Assembly: GCA_905620495.1 (NCBI GenBank)
Contig: CAJQTK010000019.1
Span: 1-38,904, forward strand
Direction: 5' to 3'
DNA from: an uncultured Candidatus Pelagibacter sp.
GTDB taxonomy: Bacteria > Pseudomonadota > Alphaproteobacteria > Pelagibacterales > Pelagibacteraceae
Length of the DNA: 38,904 bases
Below the pieces are notes generated by a model, which made no database searches, was not told the origin of the DNA, and saw nothing but the letters and a program-made list of their open reading frames with translations. Both the position numbers and the translations under genes were made by a program. Numbering within the stretch: position 1 is the first letter of the stretch; every line of letters starts with the position of its first letter. Positions 20,201 through 31,437 of this stretch are shown in pieces.

Positions 20201-21460
20201 GGTAGAAATACTCAACTTTCTATTGAAGATGATAATGGAGTTCAAGTAGCTGTCTATAAAGTAGCTTATGGATCAAAATTATTTTTCCAAAATGGTGATA
20301 AAGTTAAATCAAATGAAAAGATCTGTGAATGGGATCCGTACACTACGCCAGTTATTGCTGAGAAAAGTGGTATAGCAGGGTATGTTGATTTAATTGATGG
20401 CATCTCTATTCAAGAAACTACAGATGACGCAACTGGTATTTCATCTAAATCAGTAATTGACTGGAGAGCTCAATCTAAAAATACAGATTTAAAACCAAGA
20501 ATTACCTTAAGGGACGATAAAGGAAATGTTATTAAAAAAGCAGATGATAATGAGGCTAGATATTACTTGGTACCAGATTCAATTTTATCTGTTAAGGATG
20601 GCCAAAAAATATTTGCAGGTGATATCATCGCTAGACTACCTAAAGAAACAACTAAAACAAAAGATATTACTGGTGGTTTGCCTCGTGTTGCTGAATTGTT
20701 TGAAGCAAGAAAAGCAAAGGATAGTGCGATTATTGCTGAAAATGATGGACAAGTTTTATTTGGAAAAGAAGTTAGGGGAAAACAAAAAATTTCTATTCAG
20801 CCTGAAGATGGGGAGCCTTCTAATTATTTAATTCCAAAAGGTAAACATATAAACTTTAACCAAGGTGAAAAAATTAAGAAAGGTGAATATCTACTTGATG
20901 GACAACCTTTGCCTCATGATATTCTTAGAATTTTAGGTATAAAAGATTTAACTGAATATTTTGTAAACCAAGTACAAGAAGTTTATAGATTACAAGGTGT
21001 AATAATTAACGATAAACATATCGAAACTATTCTAAGACAAATGCTTAAAAAAGTTGAAATTAAAACATCTGGTGATTCGCCGTATTTACCTGGAGAAATG
21101 ATTGACAGAATTAAGTTTGATGTAGTAAATGAAAAACTTGTAGTTGAAGGAAAAAATCCTGCCGCTGGTGAAAGAGTTTTAATGGGAATTACCAAAGCAT
21201 CACTGCAAACTGAATCGTTTATTTCAGCAGCATCTTTCCAAGAAACTACAAGAGTTCTTACGGATGCTGCTATTAAAGGTAAAGTTGACCCTTTAAATGG
21301 CTTAAAAGAAAATGTTATCGTCGGTAGATTAGTTCCAGCTGGTACTGGCCACATTAAGAATAAATGGAATAGAAATGCCATTGAAGCTGACAATAAATTT
21401 TTAGCAGATCAGAACAAAATAGAACCTGTTGATGCTACAGAAACTCAAGCTAATCAATAA
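17288..21460 (+). CDS. rpoC: RNA polymerase subunit beta'
   Basis: Catalytic [16 protein letters not shown] and zinc-binding C-x-C...CGVEV motifs. Confidence 0.99.
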   Translation: MKKELTDLFKNSEISEAQNFSSIKITLASPEKIKSWTYGEIKKPETINYRTFRPEKDGLFCARIFGPIKDYECLCGKYKRMKFRGIICEKCGVEVTKSNVRRERMGHINLATPVAHIWFLKSLPSRISLAVDMKLKEVERVLYFENFIVTEPGMTTLQKNQLLNEEELAKYQDEFGEESFEAGIGAEAILNILKSMDLELERKLLINTIKETKSKVNEERSIKRLKLIESFIETGQKPEWMILTIIPVIPPELRPLVPLDGGRFATSDLNDLYRRVINRNNRLKRLMDLKAPDIIVRNEKRMLQESVDALFDNGRRGRVITGTGKRPLKSLAEMLKGKQGRFRQNLLGKRVDYSGRSVIVVGPDLKLHQCGLPKKMALELFKPFLYARLNKLGLASTIKQAKKLVEKETNAVWDALELIVREHPVLLNRAPTLHRLGVQAFEPKLIEGDAIELHPLCCAAFNADFDGDQMAVHVPLSLEAQLEARILMLSTNNILSPSNGKPIIVPSQDMILGLYYLSQAPFQTEKPDGYFINNNEIEHALSTGQIKVHSTIVSRFETLDEKGNKKIEKHTTTAGRFLLANLLPKNKDITFSMIDRLLPKKTVSEIIDSVFRFCGQKTTVIFCDHLKDLGFKHAFKAGISFGKDDLVIPPNKGQLIEDTKKLIADYENQYSEGLITRGEKYNKVVDAWSKCTDKVAGEMMRGISATESTPDGMKINSVFMMADSGARGSAAQMKQLAGMRGLIAKPSGEIIETPIISNFKEGLTALEYFNSTHGARKGLADTALKTASSGYLTRRLCDVAQDLTISKIKCDNPGFIELGEILEGGNVVVSLSERALGRVIAFDVKNPITGDVVIKKDIMIDEAGCDKIDAAGVKFIKAYSVMTCSSKKGVCATCYGRDLSRGKMVHVGEAIGMISAQSIGEPGTQLTMRTFHVGGTASVKQESQIVTKSAGTLKIINSNLLKDSKKNLIVMGRNTQLSIEDDNGVQVAVYKVAYGSKLFFQNGDKVKSNEKICEWDPYTTPVIAEKSGIAGYVDLIDGISIQETTDDATGISSKSVIDWRAQSKNTDLKPRITLRDDKGNVIKKADDNEARYYLVPDSILSVKDGQKIFAGDIIARLPKETTKTKDITGGLPRVAELFEARKAKDSAIIAENDGQVLFGKEVRGKQKISIQPEDGEPSNYLIPKGKHINFNQGEKIKKGEYLLDGQPLPHDILRILGIKDLTEYFVNQVQEVYRLQGVIINDKHIETILRQMLKKVEIKTSGDSPYLPGEMIDRIKFDVVNEKLVVEGKNPAAGERVLMGITKASLQTESFISAASFQETTRVLTDAAIKGKVDPLNGLKENVIVGRLVPAGTGHIKNKWNRNAIEADNKFLADQNKIEPVDATETQANQ

Positions 21461-21489
21461 ATTAAACACGTTTAAATTGTAGTTTTAGT

Positions 21490-21517
21490 TTGACAAAGTC
21501 AAATTAAACAGTATTTT
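21490..21517 (+). promoter_or_regulatory. Candidate promoter for rpsL-rpsG-fusA and downstream genes
   Basis: Consensus -35 TTGACA (21490-21495), 16 nt, TATTTT (21512-21517). The -35 lies inside a perfect inverted repeat TTTGAC aaa GTCAAA (21489-21503). Confidence 0.45.
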
Positions 21518-21572
21518 GACGATGTTTTTGGTTGGAATGTAGTACCTACTTAACGGAACTAAACGCTGCCAC

Positions 21573-21594
21573 AAAATAACCTGTCAGTTATTTT
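21573..21594 (+). promoter_or_regulatory. Hairpin in the rpsL 5' leader
   Basis: Perfect 8-bp stem AAAATAAC ctgtca GTTATTTT, 37 nt upstream of the rpsL ATG. Confidence 0.5.
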
Positions 21595-21631
21595 CATTCA
21601 AAAATAAATTAATTAATTAATTAAAAAATTT

Positions 21632-22003
21632 ATGCCAACTATTAACCAGTTGTTAAGAAAGAAAAGAACTAGACCAGTTGCAAGAAATAAAGTTCCTGCA
21701 CTTGAAAAACAACCTTTAAAAAGAGGTGTGTGTCTTAAAGTTTACACAACAACTCCCAAAAAACCGAACTCTGCATTAAGAAAAGTTGCAAGAGTTAGAC
21801 TTTCAAATGGCTTTGAAGTTACAGCTTACATTGGTGGTGAAGGTCATAATCTCCAGGAACACTCAGTAGTTTTAATTAGAGGTGGTCGTGTTAAAGATTT
21901 ACCTGGTGTTCGTTATCATATTCTTAGAGGAAATCTAGACACCCAAGCTGTTGCAGGCAGAAAGAAACGTAGATCATTATACGGAACTAAAAAAGGTAAA
22001 TAA
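21632..22003 (+). CDS. rpsL: 30S ribosomal protein S12
   Basis: [45 protein letters not shown]. Confidence 0.99.
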   Translation: MPTINQLLRKKRTRPVARNKVPALEKQPLKRGVCLKVYTTTPKKPNSALRKVARVRLSNGFEVTAYIGGEGHNLQEHSVVLIRGGRVKDLPGVRYHILRGNLDTQAVAGRKKRRSLYGTKKGK

Positions 22004-22005
22004 TT

Positions 22006-22476
22006 ATGTCTAGAAAAAAAACTCAACCAAAAAAAGTTGTTACTCCAGACCCAATATTTAAATCAACTATTATTCCAAAATTAATCAACTCCATTATGTA
22101 TGATGGAAAAAAAGTTGTTGCTGAAAAAATAGTTTATGAAGCAATTGAAAAAATTAAATCAAAAACTAAAGAAGAGCCGATTAATGTTTTTAATGAAGCA
22201 ATAAATAATATCAAACCTACTGTGGAAGTTAGATCACGAAGAGTAGGTGGTGCAACGTATCAAGTGCCTGTTGAAGTAAAATCTAACAGAGCTCAAGCAC
22301 TCGCAATTAGATGGTTGGTAGATGCTTCAAGAAAAAGAAAAGACAAACATATGTCTGATAAAATTTTTAATGAACTGTATGACGCTTATGAAAAAAAAGG
22401 ATCAGCAGTTAAAAAAAGAGAAGATGTACATAAAATGGCAGAGTCAAATAAGGCTTTTGCTCATTTTAGGTGGTAA
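22006..22476 (+). CDS. rpsG: 30S ribosomal protein S7
   Basis: S7 motifs VRSRRVGGATYQVPVEV and RALAIRWLV-like. Confidence 0.99.
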   Translation: MSRKKTQPKKVVTPDPIFKSTIIPKLINSIMYDGKKVVAEKIVYEAIEKIKSKTKEEPINVFNEAINNIKPTVEVRSRRVGGATYQVPVEVKSNRAQALAIRWLVDASRKRKDKHMSDKIFNELYDAYEKKGSAVKKREDVHKMAESNKAFAHFRW

Positions 22477-22482
22477 AAAATT

Positions 22483-24561
22483 ATGGCTAGAATAAATACA
22501 TTAGATACATATAGAAACATTGGAATTATGGCTCATATTGATGCTGGTAAAACCACTACTACGGAAAGAATTTTATACTACACGGGGAAAAGTCACAAAA
22601 TTGGTGAAGTTCACGACGGTGCAGCAACAATGGACTGGATGGAGCAAGAGCAGGAAAGAGGAATTACAATTACTTCAGCTGCAACTACTTGTTTTTGGAA
22701 TGACCATAGAATTAATATTATTGATACTCCTGGTCACGTAGATTTTACTATTGAAGTTGAAAGATCGTTAAAAGTTTTAGACGGTGCTGTATGTGTTTTT
22801 GACGGCGTTGCAGGTGTTGAGCCTCAATCAGAAACAGTATGGAGACAAGCTGATAAATATAAAGTTCCAAGAATTTGCTTTGTAAATAAACTAGATAGAA
22901 CTGGTGCAGATTTTTATAGATGTGTGGATATGATTAGAGATAGACTTGGTTGCAAACCTTTAGTTATACAAGTCCCAATTGGTATGGAAACAGATTTAGT
23001 TGGAGTTGTTGACTTAGTTAAGATGAAAGCCCAGGTTTGGAAAAATGAAGCCTTAGGTGCTGACTGGGAATATAAAGAAATTCCTGATGATTTAAAAGAG
23101 ATTTCTCAAAAATACAGAACTGAACTTGTTGAAACTGCCGTAGAGCAAGATGAAAAATTAATGGAAAGCTATTTAAATGGTGATGAAATAAAAGAAGAAG
23201 ATTTAATTAAATGCATAAGAAAAGGAACTCTAAACTTTACTTTCGTTCCAATTACTACTGGTTCAGCATTTAAAAACAAAGGTGTTCAACCTTTACTTGA
23301 TGCTGTTATTAATTATTTACCAAGCCCAATTGATATTGGTTCAATTAATGGAACGATACCAGGAACTGAAGAAGTTAAAGAAATGAAATTTGATGATAAT
23401 GCTGGTTTTTCAGCGTTAGCTTTTAAAGTTGCTAACGATCCATTTGTGGGGTCATTAACTTTTATAAGAATTTACTCTGGAACAATCAAAACTGGAACTG
23501 CAGTTTATAATACTTCAAAAGAAAAAGAGGAAAGAGTTGGCAGAATGCTTTTAATGCATGCTAACTCCAGAGAAGATATTAAAGAAGCAAATGCTGGTGA
23601 TATCGTTGCATTGGCAGGACTTAAATACACAATAACTGGTCACACCCTATGTGATGAGGCTAACCCAGTTTTACTTGAGCCAATGGAGTTTCCTGAGCCA
23701 GTAATTGAAATTGCGGTAGAACCTAAAACAAAAGCTGACCAAGAAAAAATGGGTGAAGCTTTAGCTAGATTAGCAAAAGAAGATCCTTCATTTAGAGTAA
23801 CTTCCGACGAAGAATCTGGTCAAACAATTATCAAAGGTATGGGAGAACTGCACCTAGATATTATTGTTGATCGAATGAAAAGAGAATTTAATGTTGAAGC
23901 AAATATTGGTGCACCCCAAGTTGCTTACCGTGAAACTATTCAAAATGCTTCTGAGTTTGAGTATACACACAAAAAACAAAGTGGTGGTGCCGGCCAATTT
24001 GCAAAAGTTAAACTTTTGGTAGAACCTCAAGAACCAGGCAAAGGTAGAGAAGTTGATAGTAAAATTAAAGGTGGATCAATTCCAAAAGAATTTATTCCAG
24101 GTGTTGAGAAGGGTATTGAAACAATATCTGATGGTGGAATTTTAGCTGGGTTCCCATTAATTGATTATAAAGTTACAATTTTAGATGGATTACACCATGA
24201 CGTTGACTCAAGTGTTCTTGCCTTTGAACTAGCTGGTAGAGCTTGTTTTAAAGAAGCTTGCACTAGAGGTGGATTAAAATTATTAGAGCCAGTAATGAGA
24301 GTTGAAGTAGTTACTCCTGAAGATTACATGGGTGATGTTATTGGTGACTTAAATAGTAGAAGAGGACAAATTAGCGAACAAGAAAGCAGAGGAAATGCAA
24401 CTGTAATAACAGCAATGGTTCCTCTTGCTAATATGTTTGGATATATAAACAGTTTAAGATCAATGTCTCAAGGAAGAGCTCAATACTCTATGTTCTTTGA
24501 TCATTATTCTAAAGTCCCACAAAACGTGCAGGATGAAGTAACTAAAAAGATTGCTGGATAA
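22483..24561 (+). CDS. fusA: Elongation factor G
   Basis: [24 protein letters not shown]..; full-length EF-G. Confidence 0.99.
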   Translation: MARINTLDTYRNIGIMAHIDAGKTTTTERILYYTGKSHKIGEVHDGAATMDWMEQEQERGITITSAATTCFWNDHRINIIDTPGHVDFTIEVERSLKVLDGAVCVFDGVAGVEPQSETVWRQADKYKVPRICFVNKLDRTGADFYRCVDMIRDRLGCKPLVIQVPIGMETDLVGVVDLVKMKAQVWKNEALGADWEYKEIPDDLKEISQKYRTELVETAVEQDEKLMESYLNGDEIKEEDLIKCIRKGTLNFTFVPITTGSAFKNKGVQPLLDAVINYLPSPIDIGSINGTIPGTEEVKEMKFDDNAGFSALAFKVANDPFVGSLTFIRIYSGTIKTGTAVYNTSKEKEERVGRMLLMHANSREDIKEANAGDIVALAGLKYTITGHTLCDEANPVLLEPMEFPEPVIEIAVEPKTKADQEKMGEALARLAKEDPSFRVTSDEESGQTIIKGMGELHLDIIVDRMKREFNVEANIGAPQVAYRETIQNASEFEYTHKKQSGGAGQFAKVKLLVEPQEPGKGREVDSKIKGGSIPKEFIPGVEKGIETISDGGILAGFPLIDYKVTILDGLHHDVDSSVLAFELAGRACFKEACTRGGLKLLEPVMRVEVVTPEDYMGDVIGDLNSRRGQISEQESRGNATVITAMVPLANMFGYINSLRSMSQGRAQYSMFFDHYSKVPQNVQDEVTKKIAG

Positions 24562-24566
24562 TTATT

Positions 24567-24875
24567 ATGGAAAAACAAAATATTAGAATAAAGTTAAGAG
24601 CTTACGACAATAAGATCTTAGACGCATCTACTGAAGAGATTGTTAACACTGTTAAGAGAACAGGTGCAACAGTTAAGGGTCCAATACCACTACCAACTAG
24701 AATTGAAAAATATACAGTTTTAAAAGGTCCTCATATTGATAAAAAAAGTAGAGAGCAATTTGAAACAAGAACGCATAAAAGATTAATTGATATCATTGAA
24801 CCTACACCACAAACTGTAGAAGCTTTAATGAAACTAGATTTAGCATCAGGTGTTGACGTGGAGATAAAAATTTAA
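24567..24875 (+). CDS. rpsJ: 30S ribosomal protein S10
   Basis: [43 protein letters not shown]. Confidence 0.99.
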   Translation: MEKQNIRIKLRAYDNKILDASTEEIVNTVKRTGATVKGPIPLPTRIEKYTVLKGPHIDKKSREQFETRTHKRLIDIIEPTPQTVEALMKLDLASGVDVEIKI

Positions 24876-24877
24876 TT

Positions 24878-25588
24878 ATGACTGAAATAGCATTAGTTGG
24901 AAAAAAAATAGGTATGACTAGAGAGTTTTACAAAACTGGTCGTTTAGTTCCTGTTACTGTAATTAAAATGGAAAAAGCTAGAGTTATCAACGTGATAGAA
25001 GAAGATAAACGTGGATACAAAGCAGTACAATTAGGTTTCGGTAATATTAAAAGTTCAAAACTGACAAAAGCTATGAAGGGCATGTATGCTAAGAAAAACA
25101 CAGAAGCCAAAAAAAAATTAAAAGAATTTAGAGTAAAAGATACTGAAATATACAAAGAAGGTAATGAATTTGGTTTAGAAATATTCAACGAAGTTAAGTT
25201 CGTGGACACGACTTCTAAAACTATTGGTAAGGGTTTTGCGGGAGCAATGAAAAGACATAATTTTGGTGGTTTAAGAGCCACTCACGGTGTATCAGTTTCG
25301 CACAGATCACATGGTTCAACTGGTCAAAGACAAGATCCTGGTAAAGTTTTTAAAGGAAAAAAAATGGCTGGTCATATGGGTGATAGAGTTAGAACTATGC
25401 AAAATTTAGAGATTATTAAAACTGATTTAGAAAATGAATTATTATATGTAAAAGGTTCAATACCCGGTTCTAAAAATTCAGAAATCCTAGTTAAACAGTC
25501 AGTGAAAGTTATTAAAAAAATGACTATTAAAGAAAAAATTGCTGCTGCTGAAAAAGCTAAAAAAACACCAGATAAAAAGAAAAGATAA
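24878..25588 (+). CDS. rplC: 50S ribosomal protein L3
   Basis: ALVGKKIGMTREF..SHRSHGSTGQRQDPGKVFKGKKMAGHMG. Confidence 0.99.
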   Translation: MTEIALVGKKIGMTREFYKTGRLVPVTVIKMEKARVINVIEEDKRGYKAVQLGFGNIKSSKLTKAMKGMYAKKNTEAKKKLKEFRVKDTEIYKEGNEFGLEIFNEVKFVDTTSKTIGKGFAGAMKRHNFGGLRATHGVSVSHRSHGSTGQRQDPGKVFKGKKMAGHMGDRVRTMQNLEIIKTDLENELLYVKGSIPGSKNSEILVKQSVKVIKKMTIKEKIAAAEKAKKTPDKKKR

Positions 25589-26211
25589 TGAAAATAGATA
25601 AAATAAATTTAGATGGGAAAAAAGGGTCTATTGAAGTTTTAGATAAAATTTTTTCAGCAAAAATAAATAAGAAATTAGTAGATAACGTTTTATACAAAAC
25701 TAACGCTAACTACAAAGGTAGACACGCTAAGACAAAACAGCAGAATGAAATTGCTGGATCTACTTCAAAAATTTATGCTCAAAAAGGAACTGGTGGAGCA
25801 CGTCATGCTAGTAGAAAAGCCCCTATATTTGTTGGTGGTGGTGTTGCACATGGTCCCAAAGGTCAACTGGCTTATAAAAAAAGAAAATTGAACAAAAGTG
25901 AGAAAAAATTAAGCATAGCATCACTGATTACTGAAAAGAATAAACTTAATAATTTATTAATCTTTAGTGATTTTGCTACTGAAATTAAAAAAACTAAAGA
26001 AATGCACTCAATTATTAAAAAATTTGAATTAACTCATTCATTAATAATTCTAGATAAGACTTCAAAAGAAAAAGTTGAAAAATCTATGAGAAACATTCCA
26101 AATGTTAAAGTTACTGACATTAACCACTTTAGCGCTTTTGATATTATCAAATTTAAAAAAGTTGTGTTTACTGAAAGCTCAATAAAAGAACTAGAAAAGA
26201 GATATTCTTAA
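25588..26211 (+). CDS. rplD: 50S ribosomal protein L4
   Basis: KQQNEIAGSTSKIYAQKGTGGARHASRKAPIFVGGGVAHGP. Confidence 0.98.
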   Translation: MKIDKINLDGKKGSIEVLDKIFSAKINKKLVDNVLYKTNANYKGRHAKTKQQNEIAGSTSKIYAQKGTGGARHASRKAPIFVGGGVAHGPKGQLAYKKRKLNKSEKKLSIASLITEKNKLNNLLIFSDFATEIKKTKEMHSIIKKFELTHSLIILDKTSKEKVEKSMRNIPNVKVTDINHFSAFDIIKFKKVVFTESSIKELEKRYS

Positions 26212-26212
26212 A

Positions 26213-26506
26213 ATGGATAAAATACATTTATACGATAAAATTTTATCACCCATGGTGACTGAAAAGTCTACAAATCTATCTGAACAAAATAAGATAGTAT
26301 TTAAAGTCCCAAGAGAAGCTAATAAAACTAATTTAAAAAAGAATATTGAAAAAATATTTAAAGTTAATGTTATTAAAATTAATATTATAAATAAACAAAA
26401 CAGAAAAGTTGTTAAAAGAGGTAAAAAAGTAAATGTTCAAGGATATAAAAAAGCAATTATAACTCTAAAAAAAGGTCAAAGTATTGATCTAACAACAGGA
26501 ATTTAA
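26213..26506 (+). CDS. rplW: 50S ribosomal protein L23
   Basis: LSPMVTEKSTNLSEQNKIVFKV; position. Confidence 0.97.
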   Translation: MDKIHLYDKILSPMVTEKSTNLSEQNKIVFKVPREANKTNLKKNIEKIFKVNVIKINIINKQNRKVVKRGKKVNVQGYKKAIITLKKGQSIDLTTGI

Positions 26507-26509
26507 ATA

Positions 26510-27355
26510 ATGGCATTAAAAACATTCAAACCATATACAAAATCTACTAGAGGAACAGTTCTTGTTGATAGAACTGGTTTATGGAAAGGCAAACCTTTTA
26601 AAATGCTTGTTGAACCTAAAAATTCAATGCGTGGAAGAAATAACAATGGTCACATCACTTCAAGAAATATGTCAGGTGGCGGACATAAAAAAATGTATAG
26701 ACTTGTTGATTTTTACAGAAAAAAATTCGATGCACCGGGCACTGTTGAACGTATTGAATATGATCCTAATAGATCGTGCTATATTATGCTAATTAAGTTT
26801 GAAGACGGAACTCATTTTTACTATTTAGCGCCTCAAAAAATTAAAGTTGGTGATGTTGTTGAAAATGGTTCTGCTAAAGAGATTAAAGTTGGAAATTGCA
26901 TGCCGTTAAGAGACATTCCTGTTGGTATAAACGTGCACAACGTTGAATTAAATCCAGGCGGTGGTGGAAAAATAGCCAGATCTGCAGGCACCTCTGTTAC
27001 TATAAGTGGTTTAGATGGTAATTATTCATTAGTTAAAATGACATCAGGTGAGGTTAGAAAAATAGATTCAAGATGTATGGCAACAATCGGTGTTTTGTCA
27101 AACCCAGACCAAAAAAATATTAAAATTGGTAAAGCTGGAAGATCAAGATGGTTAGGCAGAAGACCTCATACCAGAGGAGTTGTGATGAACCCAGTTGATC
27201 ACCCACACGGTGGTGGTGAAGGTAAGAGTGCTGGAGGTAGACACCCAGTATCACCTACAGGTCAAGGTGCAAAAGGATTAAAAACAAGAACAAACGCAAG
27301 AACAGATAAGTTTATAGTTAAAAGAAGAAATAAAAGAAAGGATACTAAAAAATAA
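26510..27355 (+). CDS. rplB: 50S ribosomal protein L2
   Basis: [35 protein letters not shown]. Confidence 0.99.
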   Translation: MALKTFKPYTKSTRGTVLVDRTGLWKGKPFKMLVEPKNSMRGRNNNGHITSRNMSGGGHKKMYRLVDFYRKKFDAPGTVERIEYDPNRSCYIMLIKFEDGTHFYYLAPQKIKVGDVVENGSAKEIKVGNCMPLRDIPVGINVHNVELNPGGGGKIARSAGTSVTISGLDGNYSLVKMTSGEVRKIDSRCMATIGVLSNPDQKNIKIGKAGRSRWLGRRPHTRGVVMNPVDHPHGGGEGKSAGGRHPVSPTGQGAKGLKTRTNARTDKFIVKRRNKRKDTKK

Positions 27356-27651
27356 TGGCTAGATCAGTATGGAAAGGTCCTTTTGTTGAAGAGAGCTTAA
27401 TTAAAAAAGTTGAAAAACAAAAATTAGACCCAAAAAAAATGCCAATTAAAACTTGGTCAAGAAAATCAACCATAATTCCTGAATTTATTGGTGTTAGTTT
27501 TTTGATTTATAATGGAAAGAAATTTATACCAGTTACCATTTCTGAAGATATGGTTGGACACAAACTTGGTGAGTTTTCACCAACAAGAACATTTTTTGGT
27601 CATACGCCTGCAGATAAAAAAGCTAAACCCGCAACAGCAGCTAAGAAATAA
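27355..27651 (+). CDS. rpsS: 30S ribosomal protein S19
   Basis: [32 protein letters not shown]. Confidence 0.99.
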   Translation: MARSVWKGPFVEESLIKKVEKQKLDPKKMPIKTWSRKSTIIPEFIGVSFLIYNGKKFIPVTISEDMVGHKLGEFSPTRTFFGHTPADKKAKPATAAKK

Positions 27652-27653
27652 TT

Positions 27654-28052
27654 ATGAATAAGAAAAAGAAAATTAATAGAGTTAAAGTAGACACAGTTAG
27701 ATCAGTAAATAATAATATTAGATCTAGTGTAAGAAAACTTAATCCAATTCTTAAGGCAATTGTTGGAAAAAAAGTTGATGTTGCTATTAGAGAATTACAA
27801 TTTTCTGCAAAAAGAATAACTAGAGAAATTAGAAAAACAGTTTCATCAGCTATTGCTAATGCTGAAAATAATAATCAATATGATATTGATAAGTTAATTG
27901 TTAAAGAAGCTTATTGTGGAAAAAAAGTTGTTATGAAAAGATTTAGACCTAGAGCAAAAGGTAGAGCTGCACCAATTTTAAAACCATATTCAACAATTAC
28001 AATTATATTATCAGAAGCAAAACAAATGGAGAGTCATGGGACAAAAAGTTAA
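27654..28052 (+). CDS. rplV: 50S ribosomal protein L22
   Basis: L22 motifs ([24 protein letters not shown]); position. Confidence 0.98.
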   Translation: MNKKKKINRVKVDTVRSVNNNIRSSVRKLNPILKAIVGKKVDVAIRELQFSAKRITREIRKTVSSAIANAENNNQYDIDKLIVKEAYCGKKVVMKRFRPRAKGRAAPILKPYSTITIILSEAKQMESHGTKS

Positions 28053-28716
28053 TCCAATAGGTTTTAGACTTGGTGTAAATAGAGGTTGGGACTCTGTTTG
28101 GTATGCTAAAAAGAAAGATTTTGGAAATTATTTAATTGAGGATTTTAAAATTAGAGCTTACATCAAAAAAAATGTAGTTAACTCTGGTGTATCAAAAGTG
28201 ATGATTGAAAGAACTTCAAATAAATGTTTTGTTACAATCTATACTTCAAGACCAGGATTTGTTATTGGTAAAAAAGGTAGTGATATTGATAAAATTAAAA
28301 ATAATTTATCTAAATTTACTAGCAATGAAGTATCACTAAATATTAAAGAGGTTAAAAAACCAGAAACTAACGCTTTTTTAGTGGCTGAAAATATTGCGCA
28401 ACAGCTTATAAAAAGAATATCGTACAGAAGAGCAATGAAGAGAGCTATGCAGTCTTGTATGAGATTAGGTGCCAAAGGAATTAAAGTTTCAATAAGCGGT
28501 AGACTTGGTGGAAATGAAATAGCAAGAACAGAATGGTTGAGAGAGGGTAGCATTCCTTCACATACATTAAGAGCTGATATTGATTATGATGAAGCTGAAG
28601 CTTTAACAACTTTTGGAATAATTGGAATTAAAGTTTGGATTTACAAAGGTGAAGTATTTGCAAGAGAATTCAGTCAAGAAACAAATAAGGTAGTACCTAA
28701 AGAGGCTAAAGAATAA
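28036..28716 (+). CDS. rpsC: 30S ribosomal protein S3
   Basis: [31 protein letters not shown] domain; overlaps rplV by 17 bp. Confidence 0.99.
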   Translation: MGQKVNPIGFRLGVNRGWDSVWYAKKKDFGNYLIEDFKIRAYIKKNVVNSGVSKVMIERTSNKCFVTIYTSRPGFVIGKKGSDIDKIKNNLSKFTSNEVSLNIKEVKKPETNAFLVAENIAQQLIKRISYRRAMKRAMQSCMRLGAKGIKVSISGRLGGNEIARTEWLREGSIPSHTLRADIDYDEAEALTTFGIIGIKVWIYKGEVFAREFSQETNKVVPKEAKE

Positions 28717-28718
28717 TT

Positions 28719-29132
28719 ATGTTATTACAACCAGTTAGAACAAAATATAGAAAAGCTCACAAAGGTAGAATTCACGGGACTGCTACTCGTGCTGCAAAGA
28801 TCAATTATGGTTCATTTGCATTAAAAGCGATGGCACCTGAAAGAATTATTGGAAAACAAATTGAAGCTGCAAGAGTTGCTTTAACTAGACATATGAAAAG
28901 ACAAGGTCGTGTTTGGACTAGAATTTTTCCTAATATCCCAGTTTCTAAGAAGCCCGTTGAAGTACGTATGGGTAAAGGTAAGGGTGCTCCTGAGTACTGG
29001 GCATGTAGAGTTAAACCAGGTAGAATCTTATTTGAAATTGATGGTGTTTCAGAAGCAATTGCTAAAGAAGCGCTTTATAAAGCATCTGCAAAATTACCAA
29101 TTAAAACTAAATTTATAAAAAGATTTGTATAA
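28719..29132 (+). CDS. rplP: 50S ribosomal protein L16
   Basis: [17 protein letters not shown]...[25 protein letters not shown]. Confidence 0.99.
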   Translation: MLLQPVRTKYRKAHKGRIHGTATRAAKINYGSFALKAMAPERIIGKQIEAARVALTRHMKRQGRVWTRIFPNIPVSKKPVEVRMGKGKGAPEYWACRVKPGRILFEIDGVSEAIAKEALYKASAKLPIKTKFIKRFV

Positions 29133-29133
29133 T

Positions 29134-29325
29134 ATGAAAAAGCAAGAAATTAAAAAATTATCTAAAGACGAAGTTATAAAAAATATAGATAAATTAAAAA
29201 AAGATTTATTTAATTTTAGATTTCAAAAAATTAATTCAGAAATTAAAGATCCATCTAAAATTGGACAAACAAAAAAAACAATAGCTAGATTAAAAACTAC
29301 ACTAAAGGAAAAATTAAATGCCTAA
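29134..29325 (+). CDS. rpmC: 50S ribosomal protein L29
   Basis: MKKQEIKKLSKDEVIKNIDKLKKDLFNFRFQKI; start set to ATG 29134, not the TTG at 29125. Confidence 0.95.
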   Translation: MKKQEIKKLSKDEVIKNIDKLKKDLFNFRFQKINSEIKDPSKIGQTKKTIARLKTTLKEKLNA

Positions 29326-29554
29326 GAAAATATTAACAGGAGTGGTTACTAGTGATAAATCTAATAAAACTATTACTGTTGCAGTTGAGAGAAAATACTC
29401 TCATCCAGTATTAAAAAAAGTTGTTAAGGTGAAAAAAAAATACAATGCTCACGATGAAAACAATAAGTTTAAAACTGGAGACACTGTTTCAATTGTTGAA
29501 TGCAAACCTTTCTCTAAAAATAAAAAGTTTCAAGTAATGGATGGTTCTAAATGA
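29318..29554 (+). CDS. rpsQ: 30S ribosomal protein S17
   Basis: [31 protein letters not shown]. Confidence 0.98.
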   Translation: MPKKILTGVVTSDKSNKTITVAVERKYSHPVLKKVVKVKKKYNAHDENNKFKTGDTVSIVECKPFSKNKKFQVMDGSK

Positions 29555-29919
29555 TACAGGTACAAACTGAGATGTTAGTTGCGGATAATACAGGTGCAAA
29601 AAGAATTGAATGTATTAAGGTTTTAGGTGGTTCAAAGCGTAGATATGCTAGCATTGGTGACACTATCGTTGTTGCTGTAAAAGAGGCCATACCTAAAGGT
29701 AAAGTAAAAAAAGGTTCGGTGCACAAGGCAGTTGTAGTTCGTGTTAAATATGGAATTCATAGAGAAGATGGATCAAAGGTAAAATTTGATAACAATGCTG
29801 CAGTTTTGGTTGATGACAAAGGTGAACCGGTTGGAACCAGAATTTTTGGTCCAGTTACTAGAGAATTAAGAAATAGAGGTCAAATGAAAATAATTTCATT
29901 GGCTCCTGAGGTATTATAA
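29551..29919 (+). CDS. rplN: 50S ribosomal protein L14
   Basis: [33 protein letters not shown]. Confidence 0.99.
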   Translation: MIQVQTEMLVADNTGAKRIECIKVLGGSKRRYASIGDTIVVAVKEAIPKGKVKKGSVHKAVVVRVKYGIHREDGSKVKFDNNAAVLVDDKGEPVGTRIFGPVTRELRNRGQMKIISLAPEVL

Positions 29920-29920
29920 A

Positions 29921-30169
29921 ATGATTAAAAAAGGTTCTAAAGTAAAGGTGTTAACTGGAAGAGATAAAAAAAAAGAAGGTGAAGTTATTGAGATAGACAG
30001 ACCCAATAACAGAGCAAAAGTTCAAGGAATTAATATTGTGAAAAAGCATGTGAAGACTACAAAAGAAAAAAAAGGTGGAATTATTTCTAAAGAAAGCTTT
30101 ATTCATATTTCAAACCTTACACTTGTTGATGCAAAAGAAAAAATAAAAAAAACTGAGGCTAAAAAATAA
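29921..30169 (+). CDS. rplX: 50S ribosomal protein L24
   Basis: [42 protein letters not shown] (KOW). Confidence 0.98.
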   Translation: MIKKGSKVKVLTGRDKKKEGEVIEIDRPNNRAKVQGINIVKKHVKTTKEKKGGIISKESFIHISNLTLVDAKEKIKKTEAKK

Positions 30170-30723
30170 TGACACCAAGATTAAAAGAACTTTATTATAA
30201 AGAAATTCAGCCTGCTCTTAAAGAGCAATTAGGATTTAAAAATACCTTTCAAGGACCAAAACTACTTAAAGTTGTTATTAATATGGGCTTAGGTCTTGAC
30301 GGTGCTGATACTAAAATTATGAAATCTACTGAAGAAGATTTGGGAAAAATTACAGGACAAAAACCTACAGTTACAAAATTTAAGAAATCGGTTGCCAACT
30401 TTAAAACAAGAAAAGGTGCTAATGCAGGTTTAAAAGTTACTTTAAGAGGTAACAAAATGTATGAATTTATTGATAGATTAGTTAACATTGCGCTACCTAG
30501 AATTAAAGATTTTAGAGGCCTATCACCAAAAGGTTTTGATAAATTTGGTAATTACACTTTCGGAATTAAAGAGCATATAATTTTTCCTGAAGTTAATTTT
30601 GACAGAATAGACAAAATTAGAGGTCTTGATGTGGTGGTTGTAATTGCTGCTATGAATAAAGACCATAGTTTTGCACTTTTAGAGAAATTAAATTTTCCAT
30701 TTATTAAAAAAGGAGACAATTAA
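30169..30723 (+). CDS. rplE: 50S ribosomal protein L5
   Basis: PRLKELYYKEIQPALKEQLGFKN; L5 family. Confidence 0.99.
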   Translation: MTPRLKELYYKEIQPALKEQLGFKNTFQGPKLLKVVINMGLGLDGADTKIMKSTEEDLGKITGQKPTVTKFKKSVANFKTRKGANAGLKVTLRGNKMYEFIDRLVNIALPRIKDFRGLSPKGFDKFGNYTFGIKEHIIFPEVNFDRIDKIRGLDVVVVIAAMNKDHSFALLEKLNFPFIKKGDN

Positions 30724-30725
30724 AA

Positions 30726-31031
30726 ATGGCTAAAGTAAGCGCAGTTCAAAAAAATGATAAAAGAATTAAACTTTCAGATAGACTCTTTAAAAAAAGACTT
30801 GCTTTGAAAAAAATTATTATGGATAAGAAAATTTCTCTAGAAGAAAGATTCAAAGCACAACAAAAATTATCTAATTTGCCTAGAAACTCTGCAAAAAATA
30901 GAGTGATGAATAGGTGTCAAATCACTGGAAGACCACATGGTGTTTACAGAAAATTAAAAATATCAAGAATAGCTTTAAGAGACTTAGGATTACATGGATT
31001 AATTCCAGGTATGACGAAGTCGAGCTGGTAG
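30726..31031 (+). CDS. rpsN: 30S ribosomal protein S14 (zinc-independent form)
   Basis: RNSAKNRVMNRCQITGRPHGVYRKLKISRIALRDLGLHGLIPGMTKSSW; 101 aa form. Confidence 0.98.
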   Translation: MAKVSAVQKNDKRIKLSDRLFKKRLALKKIIMDKKISLEERFKAQQKLSNLPRNSAKNRVMNRCQITGRPHGVYRKLKISRIALRDLGLHGLIPGMTKSSW

Positions 31032-31041
31032 AAAGGAATAT

Positions 31042-31437
31042 ATGAGTTTAAGTGACCCAATTGGGGATATGATCGCAAGAATAAAGAATGCTTTAGTGAG
31101 AAATCACAAAAAAGTTGCACTGCCATCTTCTAATTTTAAAGTGAAAATTGCAGATATTTTAAAAAATGAAGGATTTATCAAAGAATATAAAATTGATACA
31201 GCTGACAAAAAACCAGTTTTATCTATTGATTTAAAATATTATTCAGGAAATCCAGTTATTAGTACTTTTGAAAGAGTATCAAAACCAGGCAGAAGAATAT
31301 TCTCAAGCGCTGATAGTTTGCCAAAAATTAATGGTGGTCTTGGTGTTGCAATAGTCTCTACTCCAAAAGGTGTAATGACAGATGTAGATGCTAGAAAACA
31401 AAAAGTTGGTGGCGAAATAATCTGTAAGGTATTTTAA
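31042..31437 (+). CDS. rpsH: 30S ribosomal protein S8
   Basis: SLSDPIGDMIARIKNALVRNHKKVALPSS. Confidence 0.99.
   Translation: MSLSDPIGDMIARIKNALVRNHKKVALPSSNFKVKIADILKNEGFIKEYKIDTADKKPVLSIDLKYYSGNPVISTFERVSKPGRRIFSSADSLPKINGGLGVAIVSTPKGVMTDVDARKQKVGGEIICKVF

Noticed and set aside
20983-21393. 136-aa minus ORF antisense to rpoC
   Set aside because: Long antisense frames are expected opposite strongly codon-biased genes; rpoC is intact over this region.
21632-22003. Possible streptomycin-resistance change in S12
   Set aside because: [14 protein letters not shown] retains the Lys43-equivalent; nothing unusual.
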